Of a DNA stretch of 64,000 nucleotides, positions 1-12,500 are shown piece by piece. The translations under genes and the position numbers were made by a program. Every line of letters starts with the position of its first letter. The stretch's first letter is position 1. This stretch comes from Zerene cesonia (Eukaryota; Arthropoda; Insecta; Lepidoptera; Pieridae), in contig NC_052111.1 in NCBI RefSeq assembly GCF_012273895.1, positions 6,262,001 to 6,326,000 of the forward strand, written 5' to 3'. Below the pieces are notes generated by a model. The model did no database searches. It was not told the origin of the DNA and saw only the letters and a list, made by a program, of their open reading frames with translations.

Positions 1-190
1 GCTTGTCATACATTAAAACGTCATCATAGCTACCTTAACATAAACAAACACAATAATATATAAAAAAACTTATATTTCAAACCTCAATGACTTGAGGAGT
101 GAATTGAACGCCAATATGCCGTTTATCAGAATTTTTCCATATCACTTGCTATAACTTGAAATTCCTAATAAATAATATTATACTTTTCAG

Positions 191-321
191 CAGCTGCAGC
201 AGCCGCGAGTGGCGCCGGGTACGTCTCCCCCTACTACACGTTACCCGGCGGCGGGGTCCAAGCCCCCCTCCTGCCGCCCCTCCCCTACCCCCCACCTCTG
301 CAAGAAGCACGCATGCAGTAA
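191..321 (+). CDS. GC-rich 3'-terminal coding exon of an unidentified gene
   Basis: A polypyrimidine tract and CAG acceptor end at 190 and open about 130 bases of very GC-rich sequence in an AT-rich surround. Reading GCT at 193 as the first full codon gives about 42 codons to a TAA at 319-321, with third positions strongly biased to C or G, as expected of a real exon. The peptide starts with five alanines, continues through SGAGYVSPYYTLPGGG and ends in a Pro/Leu-rich tail (LLPPLPYPPPLQEARMQ). Low-complexity Ala/Pro/Tyr tails of this kind are common at the ends of RNA-binding proteins and transcription factors, but I do not recognise the family. The rest of the gene lies left of the window. 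A longer open frame at 156-437 runs through the upstream intron and looks like a shadow. Confidence 0.6.
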
Positions 322-3300
322 CACAGACTGCACCGCATCTTGGTAATGCGCTAATTAATCTCGAGTCTACATACATTTTTCTACTCGATGTAAATGTATA
401 TAAATGGAAACATCACTACGGATTTGCGTTACCATAAAGCCAAAAATTCTTTCAAACCAGTTAATTAACCAAAAATGTTTAGTATGACCAAAGCAAACCT
501 TTAGGGTAAGGGGCTTAAGTTGTGAATGGTGATGGTATTAAAAATATTATACAACGCGTAATGTACGGACTAAAATATCAGTTATAGCTGGCAACTATGC
601 GAGGCATGCCCTAGTCCGAGACTAGGTGAAGCCATAGTAAACGCAGTGTCCAGTCTTGTATGATAAACATTTTTGCATGGTTGCCAGCTTAAAATAATTT
701 TACTTAATCTTCTACCTACATGTTTATAAGTTCTGTCACATTATTTTACTTCCAATTTCTTTCATCATAATCAATCATATTTTCTTACTAGTATTTGAAT
801 TCCCGTGTCGAGTATATCTAGTTAGAATCAGAATGGGGCGAAAGCTGTTTCATGACAATAAAGAAAAACATCAATATTGCTCATTGCTATTATTGCGAGA
901 GATATCTCAATTATCTAAAATAACTAAATAACTTAGTAAATACATCATTGATAAAACGCAGGGTGATAGTGTGTCTATCTAGATTTCTAGAATATAAATT
1001 TATAGTCTATCGTCTCTTCCAAATTATTTTCTTTATAAACTTGATACCATATTTGCGAAAAGTTCCTAATATGTATGTGGTATAACTTCACGTTACTTTG
1101 CGCTGAAATGTATCAAACTATGCTCTCTTAAAAATGTGGACGATGGGCGATATCAGATGTAGGTAAAAATATTTATGAAGCAATATTGAATCATTTTCCG
1201 TAAGATCTGTGTATTTTATTAGATACATAATGAGGTAATTGTGGATGTGTAAGTGTATGCTTAAATTATAATGCTATCAAAGCAAAAATTAATCTTCTAA
1301 TAGTTCTCTAAACATGTCCATGTTGCTCAATGTGTCCTAAAATGGACTTGGTTTAGCTTAAGATTGGAGATCCAAGGGCTTTTTACGTAAAATTAGCAAA
1401 AGTACTTATTCTTATGTGTAACATACGCAGCCCTTCTAATTTTATCTCCAAAGCGGTATAGGGTACTTAATAGTTAGAATAATTCAATTACTAGTCCACG
1501 TAATATTAATTATAATGAAATCTTGACAATCGCCAGTCGTATTTTCACTAATTTTAATTTTTAAACTATTTTCTTCAATTGTGATTACCAAAATTGACTA
1601 TTGTCTTGCGTATTATGATACGCAGGATTGTCCACAGAATTAAATGAAATGTCACAGTGACATTGACCGGACGGATAATTATTTCAGTTAAATGAATTAG
1701 TAAAAACTACTTAATACTTATGCGGCTGGCGTTTTAGTACAAGCTAAGGACACTAGACAGAATAGATTATTTTAGTAAGTAAGTTTAATTTTAGTTTTAA
1801 TATGCTGTTATTCGTAATTTATTTTGTTGATATTTGTAAATCTACATGTTGATAACTATTTATTATGTGAAAGAGGAATAAAAATTGTTAAATATTTATG
1901 AGCCGAATTGAATCTCTTATGGCCTATGTCAGTTAGTATTATAATTCGGTTCGATATATTGAATTAAACACATAAAACTTTAAATAAGTAGACATAAAAA
2001 TGTACCAAATAGAACATTGTATGTAAGCCATAAATTGGCCATCTTGCCTTATGCACATAGAGTATAAATAGTTAATATAGAAAGAAATATTATACTAAAT
2101 ATATTACACATATCATCAATTCAGATTATGTATGATAAAAGTCGGTGTAAATCCACCGTGCAGTCCATAATAGTGCATTTCATTCGCAGTAATTATAAGC
2201 ACAATTATTTATGTATAACATACTTAAATGAATGTGAATTCATAATAAATACCTAATAATTGTTAAAAAAAAAAATAATTTAAAAATTATACTATAATGT
2301 ACTTAATTTAGGATATTGTAAAATGGAAAATAATTTTTTAAGGTACAACCAATGTGTTTTATTTTTTCCTCGCTGTCCTCTATACTAAAAAAAATAAGGT
2401 AATTTACTTAATATTCAACAAAATTTTAACTGTGAAAAATTAACACCAATTTCCTATCGAACCCAACAATAATTACGTAAATTGTTAAAAATATTTTAAA
2501 AGTTATCGTGTATCAAAACAAAAAAATACCTTTTTGAGAAAAGTCATTAAATGAAAATTGAACTTGTAAATATCGAAATGAATTACACGAAACCTCATAA
2601 AGACCGGTTTTCAGTATAAATATTGCATTATATATTCCAATAGACCCAGAAAAAAAAAGTTTTTGAACAGTTTTATAAAAGAACATATTAATATATTATA
2701 CCTATTATGTATTCTTATCAAGATAATTTTAGACAATAATATACATAGTGGAATAAGATTCACAAAAAAGAAATTAGCATATACCAGACGCAACACGGAG
2801 GGTATTACAACCTAAAGTTATAATGGCTATGAACAAAAATGCATTATATTCGAAGGTGCCTAATTTTGAAACAAATTACTTTTTGTTATAAAAATAGCTT
2901 AAACGGTGCATGCATTTAAAAAGAGACTAGCTGAGCACTTAAACAGCTATGCCCAGTCGACCATTTTTCTTTAATTTCTATAATGTATATAAGTATTCTC
3001 ATGTAATTAACTTTTAAGTTTCAAGTGAGAATAAATGATTATTTTAACTTACTGTTAATGTTATCTGTTATGTTACGATCATATATCAATCACAGTATAT
3101 ACAGCTTGTGTAGTCCCAGCGGCATAATCTCAAATTTTGACAGTTTCTTTGTCAAATAACTTATGTGTGTATGTTTAATGGAAACGTGTTCGATAATTAT
3201 ATACCCTCTTGACGAAATCAAATAACGTTAAGAAGCCAACGCTATGAGTGCTAGAGTTTACGAACCAAAATATACCAACCTACAATTTCTTCAACAATAG

Positions 3301-4591
3301 TACAATTTGCATAGAAAAAGATACAACAAATTATATAAACAATTATACCGTTTAAAATGTGCTTTGACCACTTTGAAATAGGATAGGTTTTAGGAAATAC
3401 AGAAATGGGAGCTATGTGGGTTTTCCTTTGACTACGCGGTCGAAGCTATGGGCAAATGGTAAATATGTAATACCACAGATAATATAATAATACTTTACAG
3501 TAGTAATACGCAAATTTCTTCTTAGGCAATGTAAGAAGATAAAAATATACAGCACGTTGATTGGTCCTTTGTTATACTCAGTATAAAACATATAAATCTA
3601 CACAAATGAGAGTTATAAAACAGAAAAGATTTGTACTTATGCACGATTTTTTTTTTTTTTAACAAAAAAAAACGGTTCACCTATTAAAAATTTATATTCA
3701 CCAAAAAAAAATACTCAACTCAAAAAACCTCCCCCTTCTTTGAAGTCGGTAAAAAAACTCATAAATTCGAAAATTTGACATTCTGTTAACCGTGGCCATT
3801 ACATGGCCATTTTTTTATGTCAGGTCAACCTGGACGAAACTGGGACAAGCAACCAGGAGTATATAAAGACAGTATATGCTAAACCATATAATTTATTGAA
3901 AGAAAAAAAATATTTTTAAATATATATCGTGTTGTGAGGTAAAACTTTATCAACATTTCTTCCTGTCTGCCGCTAAGGTTTTGACTTCGTCCACTGGATT
4001 ATTAAGTAGGGCAATCAATCTAACCCAATCGGTTATGCCAATTTTGTATTATACAATAGCGTGACAAACATACAACGTTCACATTTATATTATTCAAATA
4101 ACACATGGAACCAACACATTCAAAGGAAGGAAGACGAAATTGCAATCATGTCTCCAGTTCTATTTTAAAATTTCGTTTATAAAGAATTAAGTAGGTCGGA
4201 AGAATTTGTGTCGTCAGTCTTGGCGGTCTTCCAAACAAATAACCGTTCAAAATCGTCTTGTTGAGTTTTAAGAGATAAAAAACACTTCCCACACCGCCTA
4301 GAAACATGTCACTGATGTGCTGATTACATTATAATAAAAATATTTAAGAAGCTTTAATGCAACGTCGGTCGTTGGCTTTATAATTTTAAAATTTTAAATT
4401 ATTTGTGAAAATTTTTTGTAGTTTCTGCTTTGTGTTTAAGCAACGTTGGATTAGCCTGTACCTATCTCAGTCGTGCCATGCTCATTATTGCTATATATGT
4501 TAGAATAGAAGACGTAGCTGGTAAATTTACCCGCAACCCAAATAGGCAGGCACGCATAAATTTGCTTAGGTGCTCGGAGTTTTTTTTTATA
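322..4591. other. Intergenic, no gene seen
   Basis: AT-rich sequence. The few open frames are short, AT-driven and lack signal peptides, splice context or recognisable motifs. Around 3640-3770 is a diverged copy of a common lepidopteran repeat with long A and T runs and the phrase TTTGAAGTCGGT. Nothing else is supported. Confidence 0.6.
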
Positions 4592-4751
4592 TTTATTAAA
4601 CTATTCATACTTCTTTAAGATACAAATCTATAAAACACCCTTATTTATATGTAAATATATCTTATCTTTATAGTAATAGGAATAGGTATAATTTTCAAAT
4701 TAAGATATCAGTGAAATTTGTTAAGAATTGTTGTCTTTACCTATTTCATAT

Positions 4752-7008
4752 TTAAATTTTGATTTTGAACGGTGATTTCTTGTGGAAGCATACGCTAAGA
4801 TGATAAGCTCTATCATATTTGTCAGTATCCATAAGTGCTTCTTCGTTACAGTGATCAATTATTTCGGCGAGGATTGCTTTGTTTTTAAGTTCCGTGACTA
4901 TAGAAACAATATGTTCCTTTATCAAGAAACCATCGGAATCCACAAAATGACCCTTTATCAAGAAACAATGTATAAATTTCTTTGTTATTTGATTATCTAT
5001 TATATTGCCCTTTAAAAATTGCTCCAAGCTATCTGGTGGTGACTTCTGTTCAGCAATGCAACTATTGGATATTTCTTGAAATGTTTTCACATAAATGGGT
5101 GCGGGGGTAACAAAAATCTGAAATTAATAAACACAGACGTAAACACAATTGTAGATAGTAATGATACCTAATATTTCAAATACTAGAACATTAATTAAAT
5201 CAACCTTCAAAAGAAACACCCCAAGCCGTCTGGTCAATGTGGGGCAAGACGACCACTACCCTCCATCAAATAAAAAGAAACAGAATGATATAAAACAACA
5301 CAACATACGCAATAGTTTAAGATGGAGGAGGCTTTTACCCATAAGGGGCCACCTAACAAGGAATAAAAAAAAAAGAAAAAATAAATAAATGAAAACAAAA
5401 ATTATAATAAAAAACAAAAAAAGAAACTTCACGAAAATATATATGTATTTGTTTAGTTAAGGTGTTAAGGTGGAAATAAAAAAAGCTAAAAAAAAATGGT
5501 TGCCTGTAAAGTCGGTTTTACGGGCGAAGATTTTACGTGACAACGTCTTTTTCTCGGTAGAATATTTATTGATATGAATATTATTAAATTGCACAATAGG
5601 AACAAGGAATTGAATGAAAATAAGAATTTTACAAATTTTAACTATAGAAAATATATTTTGTTTACTAAAAAGACAGAGACGCCGATTCAATGCGCCTAAT
5701 TCTCTAATGCTGCGCGCGCGGCGGACCGATCATAGTTCGGTGACTCATCGTAACGTTACCGGGCGTTACACTTTTTCATGAGTGACTCCGAGCCGCAACC
5801 TAATTTAAGACGTTGTCACGTCAAAAAAAAGTTAATTGTAGTTTTTAACGCGTTCCCCCTAGTTATAACTGATTGTTACAAGGGCATTTACCTAGTACTA
5901 CTATTATATAAAATTTTCAAAAGTGCCACAGTCGTACCATCCATTTCTCGAAGAAATTCAAGTAATATTTAACCAGGTATAAGGTCGCTGTGATCTAAAT
6001 TGGAAGACTATAAAGACGGTGTATTTTAAAATTCATTAAATTTTAATCAGTAGTCAAAGAATTATAACTAGTCACTGATTCACTAACCGATCATCAAATT
6101 AATTGACTTGGAAAGCCCTAATTTCTTATAAAATGTATTGTACATGTTATTCCTTATTATATGTAAATAACGGTATTACTTATATTTACATCCTGTTTTC
6201 ATTCGATGGGCATGTTAATTTATTTATTTAAAACATAAAAGATATTCATATGCTCTATATGATTCTGTTAATTTAGCTTATAACGTAACAATATAATAAT
6301 AGACTTGATATTGTTACATGGATCTTACAACTGTTTACTGATTAAGAATTGCGTTGCGAGACTTGGTTTTCATCGGTACTGTTTTTATGGGATATATAAT
6401 AGAAACTAGACCATTTCTATACATTAAATATAAAAAGGCAGAATTTTATAGTGATGGACCAATAATAGTTTCAACTTAGAAGCTACATTTTATTTGAAAA
6501 AATAAAAATTAGGAAGACTATCTATACAATGTGAACCGAGTCGGGGAGTAAAAAACATATATTTTCAAATATTACATTAAATGATTGTTTTTTTAAGTTA
6601 TTTTTTATGCACCGTCGGAAATAGAGCTGGTGGGTCGCTTGAGGGTAAGCGCTACCACCGCCTATAATTTGGAAAGGGATTAAGAAAGGATTGACGAGAG
6701 GAATAAAGGAAAAGAATGGTAAAGGTAAGAAAAAGTATATGGGCCTCCGGCTCCCCCACTCACCGAACGAAACAAGGCATGCATATTTCACGCCGGTCGT
6801 CTGTGGGGGTGATACTTACTCTGTGCGAGCCGGCCCAATTCGTGCCGAAGCGTGCTCGACTCTTTGGACGTGACTCATATAAAGTATTTCAAAAGAACGA
6901 TGAAGATGATAATAAAGAAATGTAGATCACAAGTATGTACTCATTACTTACGTATTCAGAACGAGCCACTGCAACGAATATCAATAAACAGGAAACAATT
7001 TTTATCAT
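4752..7008 (-). CDS. Odorant-binding protein, Minus-C (four-cysteine) type
   Basis: Two exons on the minus strand: exon 1 at 7008-6952 (19 codons, donor GTAAGT) and exon 2 at 5117-4752 (acceptor ATTTCAG), joined in phase 0 into 140 aa. Residues 1 to about 18 form a signal peptide (MIKIVSCLLIFVAVARS). The mature protein has the size and C-terminal signature of insect OBPs, small secreted helical carriers of hydrophobic ligands: D118-K-Y-D-R-A-Y then C129-F ahead of SPF. Cysteines are at 39, 70, 109 and 129 (spacing 30-38-19). Aligned to the six-cysteine pattern these are C1, C3, C4 and C6; the C2 and C5 positions hold Lys66 and Tyr120, so the C2-C5 disulfide is absent. A TTTAAATAGG box near 7086-7077 may be the promoter, and AATAAA lies at 4597-4592. 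The intron holds a MITE-like and a retroposon insertion. Ligand and tissue cannot be told. Confidence 0.85.
5535..5821. mobile_element. MITE-like repeat with 15-bp inverted repeat
   Basis: ACGTGACAACGTCTT at 5535-5549 is exactly inverted as AAGACGTTGTCACGT at 5807-5821. Between them lies a GC-rich patch (about 5705-5800) that differs from its AT-rich surroundings. It sits in the OBP intron. Outer ends and target duplication were not resolved. Confidence 0.5.
6612..6875 (-). mobile_element. Non-LTR/SINE-type repeat, copy A
   Basis: It shares two modules with the copy at 24004-24345: a segment resembling GGTAAGCGCTACCACCGCC, and a GC-rich block (about 6740-6870) containing CCTCCGGCTCCCCCACTCAC and CCCAATTCGTGCCGAAGCG. 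The relatives at 19283, 22495, 46130 and 59676 share only the first module. The A-tail of the best copy puts its sense strand on minus. It lies in the OBP intron. Confidence 0.6.
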
Positions 7009-7251
7009 TTTGATGGGTGTATATATGTTTATAACTTAAGATATCAATTAGATTTAACATCTCGTCCCTTTGCAACCTATTTAAATGAAACCAATCGTAA
7101 TTATTATTGTCTTTTTTATTTTATGTTATGTATCGTAGTGGTCACGCCAAGGTCACGGCGAAGTAAAGGCACATCAGACTTCTTGTAGATCCTATAAACG
7201 TACTGTAGTAACCTATATCTATTTCTATACTTATACATATTGTCGTGCGAA

Positions 7252-7470
7252 TCCTCTGCTAATATTATAAAGCTGAATCTCGGGAACTACTGGTCCGATT
7301 TGAAGAATTTTCAGTTCTATAAAGCCTATTTATTTAGGAAGGCTTTAGGCTATATAACATCTACTTTCTATGGTCCTATTCAGCATAATTTTTCGATTTT
7401 ATTTGATTTAAGCAATGTAGATTTTAGGGTACCTAAAAAGGTATTTGATAAAAGTAAAATAAATTACTAG
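7252..7470 (+). mobile_element. Helitron-like non-autonomous element
   Basis: Starts TC...GCTAATATTATAAAGCTGAA, contains the phrase ACTACTGGTCCGATTTGAA and ends in CTAG before T, as Helitrons do. It is the same family as the gap-interrupted copy at 39301. Internally diverged. Confidence 0.55.
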
Positions 7471-7638
7471 TTAACTACAGTTATCATAAAATAAAAAAAT
7501 CGGACTGTATCTAATAAAGCAAATTACGCACAAAAATAACGAAATGATTATAATTGTTATAATTAAAGATCATCGCAAATATTTTATCGATTTTGAATAC
7601 TTAAATTTGTTGCCGAAAACGACAGTTTGTGATAGTAA

Positions 7639-7817
7639 TCTAATATATAAAATTCTCGTGTCACAGTTTTCGTTGCCATACTCCTCCGAAACGGCTCTAC
7701 CGATTTTGATGAAATTTTTTCTGCTTATCCGGTATCTATGAGAATCGGCCAACATCTGTTTTTCATACCCTTAAATGATAAGAGTAAGGCAGAACAGCGT
7801 TTGCCGGGTGCAGCTAG
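7639..7817 (+). mobile_element. Helitron-like element, second family
   Basis: Begins TCTAATATATAAAATTCTCG, carries CCTCCGAAACGGCTCTACCG and ends GCCGGGTGCAGCTAG before T. TC and CTAG ends with no terminal inverted repeat fit a non-autonomous Helitron. Confidence 0.6.
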
Positions 7818-8271
7818 TAGTATTATATTATCTGTGGTCTGTGGCCGCTCTAACAGGCATAAAATATAATCACGCTTGTTTATTTTTCTTTTCTTTTGTA
7901 AATGATGCAAATATATTATGCATTGACAGAAAAAGGCTATAAAAAAACAACTTTTTATTATACCTACTGTTAATAACACTCGTTATAGGTATTTGTAGTT
8001 ATTAATCTTCAATCAACAATACCAATTATCTACTAGTTATTGGATCACCGTGTAGAAAATCAAAGGGAACTAAATTTTCAAACCCACTTAAGAAATAGGA
8101 AGATTCTTGTTACTTCATAACTTTTTACTGGGTGGACCGATTTTTATTTGAAAAATTGATGTCTGCAATGAGGTTAAGTCAATTTGATTAAGTCTAGTTC
8201 TGATAATTTGAAGGTAGCTTGGTATTTTGTGAAAAATAATGATAAGTTATATAATGTTTCGGCAGTTGGCA
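7818..8271. other. Intergenic with repeat debris
   Basis: No gene. Around 8095-8160 the phrase TTACTTCATAACTTTTTACT followed by GGTGGACCGA is a fragment of a dispersed lepidopteran repeat. Confidence 0.4.
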
Positions 8272-8283
8272 TTGATATAAGTT

Positions 8284-8429
8284 AAAAACTTTGAACGAAT
8301 AGATTTTTTTTTGTTCACGAGGCGGGATTCGAACCCGCGTATTTTTGCTTAACCGTATCAATTTTTTTCTATTCTTTCAAAATTTGTCATTTATAAAGCA
8401 TTTCAATGCTATAAAACTAAAAATTAAAT
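8284..8429. mobile_element. Short retroposon with 12-bp target-site duplication
   Basis: A 146-bp insert is bounded by the exact direct repeat TTGATATAAGTT at 8272-8283 and 8430-8441. Inside, on the minus strand, CGGGTTCGAATCCCGCC (about 8322-8338) matches an RNA polymerase III B box or tRNA T-arm, but no full tRNA cloverleaf is present. The segment at about 8401-8429 is nearly identical to the insert at 46792-46856, which has its own target duplication. This is best read as a tRNA-related SINE-like family. Confidence 0.6.
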
Positions 8430-8441
8430 TTGATATAAGTT

Positions 8442-9559
8442 TTTTTATATCAATGACAGTTGCTAAATGATTGCGATTGTAAAACATAGATAAACATGAC
8501 AATTTATTGGGAATGCTACTCCTGATTAACCACCATGCGATCGGCAACAGCGTATCTTGCTATACAACAAAGAACGATTGTCATTCTTCCACCAAAAACT
8601 CTGTGCCATATTATGCTACCTTCACTCTGCTTTGTGTATTATTGTAACATTGTGTGAACAATTTGCTAGATACAATTTGACCCGATTGATTGTCACACTG
8701 CCGAAAAATAGTGATCCATAACAATTGTTTGCAATTGAACACATTATTTTTATGTAAAAAGTAGGTAGTCAGATTTTAATTTAACGGTTATTACAATTTA
8801 TTTAGTGACATATAAACCAAAGAAATAGTCTTTATTAATGTTGCCACCTTAACCATTTACGGGTAGAACCATTGTGATTAATCCCGCTTTTAAACACTTT
8901 AACCCCAAAACGGCAATCTAGTCCCATTTAGTATATTTAACAATTATCTATGAATGAAGCCGATTTTGCAAATTTTTGTTTTTTCACTATGCCAAAGTAG
9001 GATTGGTTTACGAACCGAGTATTCTGATTGGCCACTGAAATTCTTATTCATCCAGTCCAAATGCTCAGACTCGGAGTAATTATGTTACAGAATTATAATT
9101 GAACCAGATAAACTTTTAACGATCTTGTGGTACTCGCAAATACATTATTTGTGATTCACACTTTTATTAACCAGTAGTCACTAGCATCATAGACGTCGAT
9201 ACATTTATTCCTACCTACTAGAGTCTAGACCATAGATTATACACTTATATAGTCTAGCATTTATTTAACAATAAAACATTATGTGTCAAAGTCAAACTGT
9301 AGTCATAACCAAGTAATGTCAAAAATGTTTTTTTAGGTTATATTTTGTGTTTGGAATTCGATTTAAATTTTTCAAATAATTTGAGCGATTTCCTTATATT
9401 TAATTTAAAATTATTACTTTAACCTAACATATTTCGAAAAAATAAACTAATGTTAGTCAAGTCTCAAGTTGCTGTTTCTCATTTTTCGTGATTTTACTTA
9501 TAAATATTTCTTTGTAGAGCTAAAGTACACATAAACTTGAAGAATATTGTTTTGGAACA
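8442..9559. promoter_or_regulatory. Intergenic and upstream region of MED30
   Basis: About 1.1 kb of AT-rich sequence before the MED30 start codon. No TATA box, GC island or repeat stands out, as is usual for a housekeeping promoter. The 5' leader cannot be delimited. Confidence 0.3.
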
Positions 9560-12500
9560 ATGGCGGGTCAAGGACATCAATTTCCCGGCAATTTTCAAGC
9601 TAATGCTGGAGCTATGAGGTCAGGCTATGGTGCCGGTCCTATGGGAGGACAGATGCAGTCTATGCCCAATCAATTAGCAGGTAAAATGCACAAAACAAGT
9701 GCTGCTATCCTGAAGTGATACCCTTACACATTTCTCCTTTGATTTTTATGTTAGATTGCTCAGATCAATATGCCATTCAATCCTCTTAAATTACATTATG
9801 TTTATGTGAAATTAGTTTAATGATTAATTTCAGGAGTTATGGGTGGACCTATGGGAGCAGCTGGAATGATTGGCATGGGCAATCAAATGGTTCCACCATA
9901 TGGAGCTCCAATGCAGAATCAGATGGCTGCTATGAGTATGGGTGGACAAGTGAGTTCTAGTTGATAATATCAGTGTATTTTACTTTATTCTGTTCTATGT
10001 CGGTATACTTCTGGTGATGAAATTGTTAAGTTAATTTTAACATGAAACATGAGGAATGTGCTATAATATATAATGCTAATAATAGAGATTGGACAATTCA
10101 GTTCCCTGGATCAATTAAGAAATGTGGCACTTATTTAATATGGCATTTGGGGTTATTTTTAAAACAGAAGAAATCAACTTAGAAAATTACATTTTCTGTC
10201 CTCAAGTCCTTGGAGAATCTGCACAGATAATAAGCACTGATAATTAAGGCATATGATTCTCTCAACAATTATTTTTACAATTTGAGAAACTTTCTTTGTC
10301 CTGTTAGATATGTATTTGTTTTTGAGTCTTCAGTAGGACTCAAATGATTGATCCCTTAGTTCTACTCATAATTACCACTCTACCAAGAGACAATTGCAAT
10401 TCAAGCGCACTGTTTAAATTGAATATCAACTGCTCTATTATCAACAGCGATATTAATGCTATTATTGTCAATACATTTTCATCCGTAATATATCTAATGA
10501 ATGTAAATTTATGATCAAAAATCCTCCAATTGCAGTGAACATTGCAAGTTGTCAAAATTACCCTAAGCAATTCTCATAAAATATTCTAGATAATAAACTA
10601 ATGAATGCACTATCCTTGAATTGATCCAATTGTCAATTATTATTTGTTATAATTCAGTTCGTTTTCTGAGTAGTAATTTAAATTTTTCCAGGGGATGGGT
10701 GTTGGAGTGGGTGCTGGCCCTCCAGCCATGGGACCTCAAGGAGTTCAACAGCCAGGTGGGCTTATCCTATTAATACTATATATGTGAAAGTTGGTGAAAC
10801 TTTATGGATGTATGTTTGTTACTCTCATGCCACAACTACTGCATGGATTTTGATATTACTCGGCAGTGATGTCGTGAATAACACAGAAATATTTAACACT
10901 TTTATCCACGGGTTCATCTGTATGTGATCACAGCCAGTATATCTATATATCTATAAGCATGTCGCTAAGTACTGAAGAATTGGGAACTTGTAAATTATAC
11001 ATACATACATAAATGATCATTTATATCAAATGATTTCATATAATTTGCAACTGTTTTCAGGGGGAATGCAGACAGGTACAGTGCAGACTCCAACAGCACC
11101 TGCTCCACCACCAGCTCCGAACCACCCACCACAGAGCAAAGAGTTTAACACGGCTTCTTTGTGCAAGTGAGTGTATAAATTAAAAATTGGAAAATAACTG
11201 ACTTAACAGACATTGTCTTCTCTTAGTGTTAGTCTTAATCTATCAATGAAACAGATAACAAATAGTTAATTAAAGGGACCTCAAAAATGTCCAGCAGACA
11301 TATAACCTAAATATTTGATATAAACTTCATTTTTCATAATATCTTTTCTGTATTCTTAGTTAAGTTGTGTATTTTACATACTTAAAATTTGGTTGTAACT
11401 GCGTGATATGGATAATGAATAATAACTATTTATTTTATGCCTTGTTTCTTCATATAAGTTATTTTTATAATTAAATTTCTTTCAGGTTTGGTCAAGAAAC
11501 AGTGCAAGATATTGTAAGTAGGACGCAAGACGTGTTTCAGACCTTAAAAGCGATCCAGCCACCGAACGGCACTCAGCATGGCGAGAATGCTAGCAACGAT
11601 AAGAAGGCGAAAATGCAAGAACAATTGAGAACTATAAGATTACTGTATAAACGGTTGAGACTGATTTATGATAAATGCAACGAGACCTGTCAGGTAATAT
11701 TTTTTTTTTTTTAATATCTAAAACTATTTATTTAACAATGTCTTTAGACTGAGTTTAGTTCTGAATATTTAATATTAATTAATGATTGCTTATGAACTTT
11801 TAAATTACAATAATTATAAATTTATATTATGTTAACTGGATACAAATTAAACAAAAAATTGTTGAAACTGACTACTTTGATTTAAGAAATCAAAATAGAA
11901 CTATAATAGTAATCGTTATTGACTTGGTCGGTTTTAAAAGCTATTTATTCATTACCATAAATCATGTATTATTATAAATGCTAAAGGTGTGGCGTCCTGA
12001 ATGGATAATATGCTACCTGCAGGTAGAGAATGTTGTCGTATTTCAGAAAAATATCATTTATGTCAGTAAAAGTCCCTCGGTTTTCGATATATTTGACATA
12101 TGAAAAAATTACACCCATTTTTAATGAATGACAAGACCGTGTACCAAGTGAGGGAAAATTATCAATCTGGGTTTGCACAGCATCCCTGTATAGATGCGTT
12201 ATCTTTTATCAAACTATGAAATAATATAAATTGCATCTAATGTGGTGTAAAAAAAGATATGATCATTCAATTCTCAAATTATGAAAAATAAAATTCTTGT
12301 TTTTATTATTAAGATCCCAAAATGATATCACTCACTGTATTTTCAATATATAATAGAGAATAAATTCCTAATACTATTAGGATTGAGCTTTTATTATTAA
12401 GGTCTTTTATTACAAAGGTCTTTAAAATAACTTCATTATTTGGAATTAATTTAAAAATTTTAATTTAATTACTGTGAGATTTGATAAGGATAGAGAACAA

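Noticed and set aside
156..437. 93-aa open frame covering the GC-rich exon in another frame
   Set aside because: It starts inside the upstream intron, is rich in Arg and Pro as out-of-frame GC-rich DNA usually is, and conflicts with the frame that has a splice acceptor and biased third positions.
8284..8429. Possible tRNA gene, from the motif CGGGTTCGAATCCCGCC on minus
   Set aside because: No D-arm, anticodon arm or acceptor stem can be paired around it, and the segment is bounded by target-site duplications, so it is a SINE-like insert.
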